A stretch of 22,329 nt of DNA from Fidelibacterota bacterium (lineage in GTDB: Bacteria; Fidelibacterota; UBA2242). The stretch spans positions 1 through 22,329 of the forward strand of contig DPVY01000135.1 of assembly GCA_003527965.1 (NCBI GenBank), written 5' to 3'. The translations under genes and the position numbers were made by a program. Below are positions 16,431 to 22,329 of this stretch, piece after piece. Every line of letters begins with the position of its first letter. Within the stretch, counting starts at the first letter, position 1. The notes under the pieces are model-generated. The model made no database searches. It was not told where the DNA came from and saw only the letters and a list, made by a program, of their open reading frames with translations.

Positions 16431-19153
16431 AATTAACACCAGTACGTAAACGCGCTTCCTTATTAGCAATAATATTATTGTTCCTTTTTATTACAAGTTC
16501 AAGTATTTATGCCCAGACAGGCAGTATCAGGGGACGAGTTATCGACAAAGAGACTAATGCGGAAATAATTGGCGCGAATGTAATAATAAAAGGTACCTAT
16601 AAGGGTGCAGCTTCTGATTTTGACGGCAATTTTTATATTACCGGGCTGACTGCAGGAGATTATGATATTGAAGTAAGCATGATCGGTTACAAAATCCAGT
16701 TACACACAGGTGTAAAGGTTACGAAAAATTCTGTTGTTAGTCTGGATATTAAGTTGGAACCAACCGTTCTGGCTTTTGGACAGGAAGTTGTTGTTGTTGG
16801 AAAAAAGCCCCTGTTTCAACCGGATTTGACAAGCTCATTACAACGACTTAACAGCAACGAAATAGGAAATAAAATAGCGGATAATATAGATGATTTACTG
16901 GAACAGCAGGTGGGAATAGTAAAAGTTGATAATGAAATCCATATACGCGGCGGAAGAGCCGATGAAAACCTGTATATCATTGATCGCGTTTCAACTAAAG
17001 ATCCTCTAACCGGGAAGAGTTACGGCGTTTTTCTGAGCGTCGATGCTATTGATGAGCTGGAAGTAATCACAGGTGGATTTAATGCCGAATACGGGCAGGC
17101 CATGTCCGGTATTATCGAGGTAAAGACTAAAGAGGGTGGCCAGGAATATCACGGCAGTATCTCCATGAAATCTGATCACCTTGGAACGGGGGAAATAGAA
17201 AATTTCAATACGGACGCCGTTGAAATTTCTTTGGGCGGTCCCGAACCGTTTGTCAATAATTTATTGCCCGCCCTTGGCATTAACATTCCCGGTTCATTAA
17301 CATTTTTTACAAATGGTTATATGTTTCTTTCGGATACGTATCTTCCTCATGCTTCAGCATTAAAACCATCGATAAGGCAATATGATCCCCTTGCTCAAAG
17401 ACAGGAAAACAACTGGTCGGCACTATATAAAATAACCTGGAAATACAAAAACACCAAAATTTCCGGTATTTATAAACGGTCTCTCCAGATTAACCAGGGC
17501 GGATTTAATTATCGTTATATGAACTGGCTGGATCATTACAATACAATCACGTGGGAGGGAATCCAATCAAATCTATTACTTACACATTCTTTTAATACTA
17601 AGACTTTTATAGAAGCAGATTTTGGACGTGTCTTTATTAATAAACATTCTGCTGTTCTGGGTAAATACTTTGACGAATACGACATTGCCAACGACATTAA
17701 TCCAATTCAGTACCTTGTAGACTTTCCCGACGGTGATATTACTGTCTGGAACAAAGACGGATTTTATGATACAGGGGACGCCAGTAACTGGCATGATCAT
17801 TATTCAGATACATGGACTCTAAAAGCCGAACTAACCAGTCAAATATCCTCAAATAATAGATTAAAGGCCGGTTTTATAACAGAGTTTACCGATATGCAGG
17901 TAATCGATATTGATGATCCCTGGTTAAAAACAGCCGATAATAGTTTTGGTGGTTCCTGGGATATTTATCGGGTGAAACCCGGAGCCGGGTCGTTTTTTAT
18001 TCAGGATAAAATCGTATATGAAGGTATGATAATAAATGTAGGATTGCGATATGACTATATGCTATTGGGAAGTATTGCGACCGATATTATTGATGACATG
18101 AATCTTTCACCCCATCTCTCAAAAAAGTTTAGAGAAGATTTTAAAAGTAATACATTTAAAATATTTAATAGACGCGGAAAAGCTCATTTGAGTCCCCGTT
18201 TGGGAATATCTCACCCTTTAACCGACAGTGATGTCCTGTTTTTCTCTTACGGGCATTTCTCCCAAAGACCAAATTATGAATATATTTATGCCAGTCTAAA
18301 TAAAACTAAGCTTGGTGCAAGCCCCTTATTGGGAAATCCTGATTTAAATCCTACTACAACTGTTGCCTATGAAATCGGAGTTAAACATAAATTCAGTGAA
18401 GATCAGGTTATTAATATTACTGCATTTTATAAAGATCTTTTTGATTATGCAACATCGGAGCAGCTTACTATTAAAGGTGAAAAATCACTTAAAAGACCGT
18501 TTATGTATTTTAATATGGATTACGCTCGTTCAAGAGGGGTGGAAGTTTTTCTACAACGTCGCTTTTCACAACTTCTCTCAGTCAGGTTAAACGGTACCTA
18601 CTCAATGGTTACCGGGAAAAGCAACTCTCCGAATGAGGCCCTTGAAAAACTCGCAGTAAATCGGGAAAAATCTCTTGATGAAACTTTTATGTACTGGGAT
18701 GTTCCGCTACGAATATCTACCGATTTAAATTTTTACATTCCCCAAAATGAAAATATTAGAATACTAAACATACCAATGCCGAATGATTTTGGTATTAATA
18801 TTCACTGGCAAATATCCTCAGGTAGACGATATACGCCAATGGTCGATCTGGAACTGGAAAAATATGATGAAAATGCGTATTCAGCATTAGCTGAGCCATG
18901 GCAACTTTGTGACATTAAATTCACCAAAGGGTTTACTACTAAAAACATAAATTTCAATATTTTTTGCCAGGTTGAAAATTTTTTCAACGCCAAGATAGCA
19001 CAAATAATTAATCCGGTTACCGGAAGGGCCTGGGAACCGGGGGATCCGATACCTATGTCATGGCGTGATGATTTAACTGATTTACCACAGGATAATCCGG
19101 CACGCTACCGGGAACCCAGAAATATTATGATTGGTATTAAGGTGAAGTTTTAG
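16427..19153 (+). CDS. TonB-dependent receptor with carboxypeptidase-regulatory-like N-terminal domain
   Basis: The protein has 908 aa with ATG 16427 overlapping the previous stop. The signal peptide ends 'SSSIYAQ' (~30). Residues ~32-115 form a CarboxypepD_reg-like domain: 'GSIRGRVIDKETNAEIIGAN', 'SDFDGNFYI', 'YDIEVSMIGY'. 'QEVVVVGKK' (~120) resembles the TonB box region. The plug spans ~135-240 with 'IHIRGGRADENLYIIDRV' (~171) and 'ITGGFNAEYGQAMSGIIEVK' (~213). The remaining ~660 residues are alternating beta strands of an outer-membrane barrel, ending in the aromatic 'IMIGIKVKF' typical for BAM insertion. Such receptors import or dock large ligands using TonB energy. The ligand is unknown. 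No SusD partner is present; a lipoprotein, a PorV/PorQ protein and a propeller protein take its place in the operon. Confidence 0.93.
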   Translation: MKLTPVRKRASLLAIILLFLFITSSSIYAQTGSIRGRVIDKETNAEIIGANVIIKGTYKGAASDFDGNFYITGLTAGDYDIEVSMIGYKIQLHTGVKVTKNSVVSLDIKLEPTVLAFGQEVVVVGKKPLFQPDLTSSLQRLNSNEIGNKIADNIDDLLEQQVGIVKVDNEIHIRGGRADENLYIIDRVSTKDPLTGKSYGVFLSVDAIDELEVITGGFNAEYGQAMSGIIEVKTKEGGQEYHGSISMKSDHLGTGEIENFNTDAVEISLGGPEPFVNNLLPALGINIPGSLTFFTNGYMFLSDTYLPHASALKPSIRQYDPLAQRQENNWSALYKITWKYKNTKISGIYKRSLQINQGGFNYRYMNWLDHYNTITWEGIQSNLLLTHSFNTKTFIEADFGRVFINKHSAVLGKYFDEYDIANDINPIQYLVDFPDGDITVWNKDGFYDTGDASNWHDHYSDTWTLKAELTSQISSNNRLKAGFITEFTDMQVIDIDDPWLKTADNSFGGSWDIYRVKPGAGSFFIQDKIVYEGMIINVGLRYDYMLLGSIATDIIDDMNLSPHLSKKFREDFKSNTFKIFNRRGKAHLSPRLGISHPLTDSDVLFFSYGHFSQRPNYEYIYASLNKTKLGASPLLGNPDLNPTTTVAYEIGVKHKFSEDQVINITAFYKDLFDYATSEQLTIKGEKSLKRPFMYFNMDYARSRGVEVFLQRRFSQLLSVRLNGTYSMVTGKSNSPNEALEKLAVNREKSLDETFMYWDVPLRISTDLNFYIPQNENIRILNIPMPNDFGINIHWQISSGRRYTPMVDLELEKYDENAYSALAEPWQLCDIKFTKGFTTKNINFNIFCQVENFFNAKIAQIINPVTGRAWEPGDPIPMSWRDDLTDLPQDNPARYREPRNIMIGIKVKF

Positions 19154-20158
19154 ATGATCAAGAATATTAAATATTATCTATTCATTATCACTTTATTGTT
19201 CAGTAGTACGAAGTTACTTTTTGCTTTTGACATATATCCGCAATTAGGATACCGAAGAGCCGGTACTTCTGCACTGACATTTTTAAAGATCGGAATAGGC
19301 AGCCGGGCTGCTTCCATGGGAGGGGCTTTTGTAGGTATTGCCGACGATGCTTCATGTTTATACTGGAATCCCGCCGGAGCGGCACAAATGAAACAGTCGG
19401 AATTTTATTCTTCCCGGATCGAGTGGCCTGCCGGTATAAAATATGATTTTCTAGGAATCGTTTACAAAATGTCCTCAAACTATTCATTCGGATTTAGCGC
19501 AGGTTTCCTTCATACCGATCCGATGAACGTGACCACTGAATATATGCCGCATGGAACCGGTGAACAATTTTATTACAGTGATCTGTTTTTAGCAGCTACA
19601 GTGTCTCAAAAAATTACCCAACAATTTTCATGGGGACTGACTTTTAAATATGTTGAAGAGAGTATAGCTGATGTTTCCAGCAAAACTCCGATGATTGATA
19701 TCGGGACTTATTATTGGACCGGCTTTAAATCACTGCGTTTTGCAGTTTCGTTAACAAATTTCGGATCGGAAGTTATGATTAACGGTAAATTTGCAAAGCC
19801 GGTAATAGAAGGCGGTACTGTAGATGTCAAATATAAGGGATTTCCGCTGCCGACAATATTTAGAATCGGAACGGCGATGGAAATATTTGACTCTAAACTA
19901 AATAAAATGACCGTCTCAGGTCAGTTAAATCATCCTGTTGATAATGCTGAAACTTTTTCAATTGGGTTTGAGAATGTACTGGCACAAAAACTATTCATCA
20001 GGGGCGGAGTTAATTTAAATAATCCCGAAGAGAAATTTAATTTAGGCGTTGGAATTAAATTGCCCGTTAGAGAAAAGGCCATTTTATTCGATTACTCATA
20101 TTCTAATATGTCCTATTTAACCGATGTACAAAGATTTACCCTGAAAATTACACTATGA
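19154..20158 (+). CDS. PorV/PorQ family (UPF0164) outer-membrane protein
   Basis: The protein has 334 aa; its ATG follows the receptor stop with no gap, and GGTG at 19141-19144 can serve as ribosome binding site. The signal ends near 'KLLFAFD'. The N-terminal part shows the family signature 'AGTSALTFLKIGIGSRAASM' followed by 'GGAFVGIADDASCLYWNPAG', then alternating beta strands of a FadL-like barrel. PorV is known as the T9SS outer-membrane shuttle that hands cargo to the attachment complex; PorQ and other paralogues have less clear roles. No other T9SS component is in the window, so this may be a paralogue dedicated to the neighbouring receptor or secreted proteins. Its stop overlaps the next start by 4 bp. 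Confidence 0.88.
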   Translation: MIKNIKYYLFIITLLFSSTKLLFAFDIYPQLGYRRAGTSALTFLKIGIGSRAASMGGAFVGIADDASCLYWNPAGAAQMKQSEFYSSRIEWPAGIKYDFLGIVYKMSSNYSFGFSAGFLHTDPMNVTTEYMPHGTGEQFYYSDLFLAATVSQKITQQFSWGLTFKYVEESIADVSSKTPMIDIGTYYWTGFKSLRFAVSLTNFGSEVMINGKFAKPVIEGGTVDVKYKGFPLPTIFRIGTAMEIFDSKLNKMTVSGQLNHPVDNAETFSIGFENVLAQKLFIRGGVNLNNPEEKFNLGVGIKLPVREKAILFDYSYSNMSYLTDVQRFTLKITL

Positions 20159-21477
20159 AAAGAAGTATTTTAATATATCCAATCATTATCATTGCGCTGT
20201 TTATTCTTTATAAATGCGGACATATGGAGAAACTTCCGACAGTCAGTGAAGTTGAACAGGGCGATACCAGCTATGTGCAGATGTTCCCAAACTGGGAGAA
20301 AGAAGAGTACAATTTTAATACTCCGAAAGATATTTTTGTCGGGAATGATGGATATATTTTTATCGCTGATTCCGGCAATAGCAGAATTGTAGTATTAGAT
20401 CAAGCCGGATTAACTATTACGGAAGATGAATATGGTAATAATTTTCAAGGTTTGGCTGAGATAAGCATTCCCGGAAAGGGAAATGTCCAACCTATACGAC
20501 TTGGTCAGGATAGTAAAATGAATCTTCTGTTTATTGATGGGGGGAATCGAATATATGCCTGGAACCAGTATTATAATAATGTTGGTATCCGATATGTCAG
20601 TACAGAGGCAACCCTCCGACATACGAAGTCCGGTACAATATTGAACAGCAGCCAAATAGACTCTTTGAACTATTATTTGACCAACGGATATACATTGGTC
20701 AATGCGAAACCGGATAGTTCCGAAGAGTTGATCAACAGTATTCTGGCTCCTCATACTTTCTTTGATGGCAATGATCCTAAAAATTGGGAATTTGTGGATG
20801 ATTATGGAGATACCAGGAACACAAAAATTGTAGATTTGGTAGCCTTTGGGAAAGATTACAGCAATGGTATTTACATATTGGATAAAAGATACAATAGAAT
20901 TGTTAAATTGAAATATATTCCTAAGTACATACTTGTTATGTCGGATTTTTCAGTAGTTATAGGTTACGAAGCTGTTTTTAGCGAGGTTGCTACCGGGCAG
21001 GGAACGGGCGCCGGCTTTGTGATGGAGCCAAACAGTATAGACATCGATGCCAGCGGGAATATATATTTTACTCAAACCGGGGGAGTATATTCCTGTCACG
21101 GAATTTCGGCAGGTTCTTATCGTACTCTTTTTAATCCCGGTGAAAACGATATTCTGGATTTAGGAAGATTTAAAAGCGCCTGGGATATTAGCGTTGATTC
21201 CAGGGGGATTATTTATGTTGTGGATGCCGGAAGTAATTATATTCAAACATTTGATAATAAAGGTACTTTTCTGAGAAATATTGGCGCAACAATCGTAGAC
21301 GGAGATTCATTAGATGTGATTGAGATTGCCGATATTTTGAATCATCCGGAAGCTATTTCTATCAATGAAAACACTGTATATGTGGCTGATACCGGTAATG
21401 CCCGAATTGTCAGGTTTCAGTATATTATAATGACTGAGCAAAATCTTCAAGATTTACAGGAATATCAAAATCCTTAG
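20155..21477 (+). CDS. NHL-repeat / six-bladed beta-propeller protein, exported
   Basis: The protein has 440 aa with ATG 20155 overlapping the PorV-like stop (ATGA). The N-terminus has a hydrophobic signal; 'LYKCG' (Cys21) resembles a lipobox, but Lys before the Cys is atypical, so lipidation is uncertain. Propeller blades are seen as NHL-type units: 'PKDIFVGNDGYIFIADSGNS' (~60-80), 'KIVDLVAFGK...YILDKRYNRIVKL', 'PNSIDIDASGNIYFTQTGG', 'AWDISVDSRGIIYVVDAGSN', and 'PEAISINENTVYVADTGNAR' near the end. Such propellers act as binding or scaffold surfaces. It is the last gene of the coupled operon and probably works with the receptor and PorV-like barrel at the outer membrane (inference). No clear terminator follows. 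Confidence 0.8.
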   Translation: MKRSILIYPIIIIALFILYKCGHMEKLPTVSEVEQGDTSYVQMFPNWEKEEYNFNTPKDIFVGNDGYIFIADSGNSRIVVLDQAGLTITEDEYGNNFQGLAEISIPGKGNVQPIRLGQDSKMNLLFIDGGNRIYAWNQYYNNVGIRYVSTEATLRHTKSGTILNSSQIDSLNYYLTNGYTLVNAKPDSSEELINSILAPHTFFDGNDPKNWEFVDDYGDTRNTKIVDLVAFGKDYSNGIYILDKRYNRIVKLKYIPKYILVMSDFSVVIGYEAVFSEVATGQGTGAGFVMEPNSIDIDASGNIYFTQTGGVYSCHGISAGSYRTLFNPGENDILDLGRFKSAWDISVDSRGIIYVVDAGSNYIQTFDNKGTFLRNIGATIVDGDSLDVIEIADILNHPEAISINENTVYVADTGNARIVRFQYIIMTEQNLQDLQEYQNP

Positions 21478-21898
21478 ATTCTTTTATTGAATGACTGTAA
21501 TGAATATGCGGTGACTATATCTGATCACAGGCAGAAGGGTTTGAAATAGGGTTTTAACGTCATACTAAGACCTGTGGTAAAATACCTGAAGATGATTTTC
21601 CCGAACATTCCCAACCCCAAAACCGGCTCAAAATAATCACACCCAAATACGCATTTGATTGTTTCATTCAGATGCAGAGGAATCGCAACTGCTCCGGGGA
21701 TGTCGGAGAATCCTTTAGTATGCAGTGTAATTTTAGCGCCAAAAACCATATAAAAGCCCGTTATTTTATTGAAAGTTAATAAAAACAGTGATGAAAATCT
21801 TTGATTTTCAGAAAAGCATAGTGTAATATATTGCATGCTGAAAAATGTGCTAAATAACCCGGCAATACCACTAAAAATGATTTGGTAAGGAAACACCG
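21478..21898. other. Intergenic spacer with a possible decayed minus-strand fragment
   Basis: There are 421 bp between the propeller gene and the antiporter. A 123-codon minus-strand frame (21896-21525) is open; its internal part has 'KITLHTKGFSDI', which recalls the N-terminus of the YjbQ family, but the following sequence does not continue like YjbQ. There is no convincing ribosome binding site, and its nominal GTG start sits beside the antiporter Shine-Dalgarno. I treat it as chance or a relic. The right-hand third contains the promoter listed separately. Confidence 0.4.
21792..21829 (+). promoter_or_regulatory. Promoter with overlapping inverted repeat upstream of the antiporter
   Basis: TTGATT (21801-21806) and TAATAT (21824-21829) are 17 bp apart, a plausible sigma70-like pair. 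The -35 lies inside a perfect 8-bp inverted repeat, TGAAAATC (21792-21799) and GATTTTCA (21803-21810), separated by TTT, which could be an operator. The leader to ATG 21899 would be about 60 nt. Confidence 0.5.
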
Positions 21899-22329
21899 AT
21901 GAATCTATTGTTTGAACTGCTATATAATGTCAGAAACCTGTTCGGTCATCATGTGATTTTTGGAACCGGTATACTGTTGTTGACCGGATATTTCTTCGGG
22001 AAACTGGCGGAAAAGATAAAATTACCATCAATTACAGGTTATATCTTTGCAGGGCTGTTATTAGGAAAATCGCTGATTGGTATTATTCCTGAAACAGCGC
22101 CATATAGACTCACCAGTATTACCGAAATAGCTCTGGGCTTGATTGCTATTACGATCGGCGCAGAGTTTGAGTTTGCCCGCTTGAAACGCATCGGCACAGC
22201 GATACTTATTATCACACTTTTTCAATCGTTATTTGCCTTTGTTTTTGTGGTTATTGGTCTTGTGATGATGAAAATGGAGTTAAACTACAGCCTGATTCTT
22301 GGTGCAATTGCCACAGCGACCGCGCCTGC
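21899..22329 (+). CDS. CPA2-type cation:proton antiporter, N-terminal part
   Basis: ATG 21899 follows AAGGA (21887-21891) at 7 bp, and the frame is open to the window end (143 complete codons). The product starts MNLLFELLYNVRNLFG. It shows the CPA2/KefB-like features 'KLPSITGYIFAGLLLG' (~40-55), 'EIALGLIAITIGAEFEF' (~75-92), alternating hydrophobic helices, and 'LGAIATATAPA' at the cut end, which matches the conserved helix before the ion-binding Asp region. The family exchanges Na+ or K+ for protons across the inner membrane. It has its own probable promoter and appears unrelated to the upstream operon. The length and any C-terminal regulatory domain cannot be seen. Confidence 0.88.
   Translation, partial: MNLLFELLYNVRNLFGHHVIFGTGILLLTGYFFGKLAEKIKLPSITGYIFAGLLLGKSLIGIIPETAPYRLTSITEIALGLIAITIGAEFEFARLKRIGTAILIITLFQSLFAFVFVVIGLVMMKMELNYSLILGAIATATAP

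Noticed and set aside
21525..21896. 123-codon minus-strand ORF with a YjbQ-like 'KITLHTKGFSDI'
   Set aside because: The match covers about 12 residues only, the rest does not look like YjbQ or any family I know, the start is a GTG next to the antiporter Shine-Dalgarno, and no ribosome binding site is evident.
1..22329. CRISPR arrays, tRNA, rRNA, insertion sequences
   Set aside because: No regularly spaced short repeats, cloverleaf or rRNA signatures, or transposase-like proteins were seen on either strand; the only dispersed repeat found is the two-copy 46-bp element.

Overview
The window looks like a chromosome segment from a Gram-negative bacterium of the FCB superphylum (Calditrichota, Marinimicrobia, KSB1 or Ignavibacteria type). 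The reasons are C-terminal sorting domains of the 'NYPNPFNPTT' type used by the type IX secretion system (T9SS), a TonB-dependent receptor with a carboxypeptidase-regulatory-like N-terminus, a PorV/PorQ (UPF0164) protein, and several lipoproteins. Phylum assignment is an inference. All convincing genes are on the + strand. I see no rRNA, tRNA, CRISPR array or intact mobile element.

Region 1 (1-2306) is a tight three-gene set: the end of a calcineurin-like phosphoesterase, a UshA-like 5'-nucleotidase lipoprotein, and a small lipoprotein carrying a DUF4326 domain. Region 2 (2543-9838) continues the theme of extracellular phosphate-ester and nucleotide hydrolysis. It holds a large T9SS-type cargo protein with two tandem OB-like modules and a metallophosphoesterase domain, a broken GRP-family sugar permease fused in frame to the tail of a ribokinase, an endonuclease/exonuclease/phosphatase (EEP) lipoprotein, and a lipoprotein ADP-ribosylglycohydrolase with its own sigma70-like promoter.

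Region 3 (9987-14726) encodes two surface or secreted proteins: an FN3-containing protein ending in a 'VYPNPYR' sorting-like tail, and a non-catalytic multi-OB protein with a T9SS sorting domain. A very strong intrinsic terminator follows. Region 4 (14790-21477) is a tightly coupled four-gene envelope operon: a lipoprotein with FN3-like and GATase-like domains, a TonB-dependent receptor, a PorV/PorQ barrel, and an NHL beta-propeller protein. A roughly 420-bp spacer then leads to the start of a CPA2 cation:proton antiporter cut by the window end.

Taken together, regions 1-2 resemble a periplasmic or cell-surface system that strips phosphate and ribose from nucleotides, ADP-ribose or nucleic acid. 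The ribose import and phosphorylation step (GRP permease plus ribokinase) has apparently been lost through one internal deletion. A 46-bp element, 41/46 identical, lies upstream of both that deleted permease and the region 3 operon and may be a shared regulatory site. OB-like modules of the same family occur in the region 2 phosphoesterase and the region 3 cargo, linking the two regions further.
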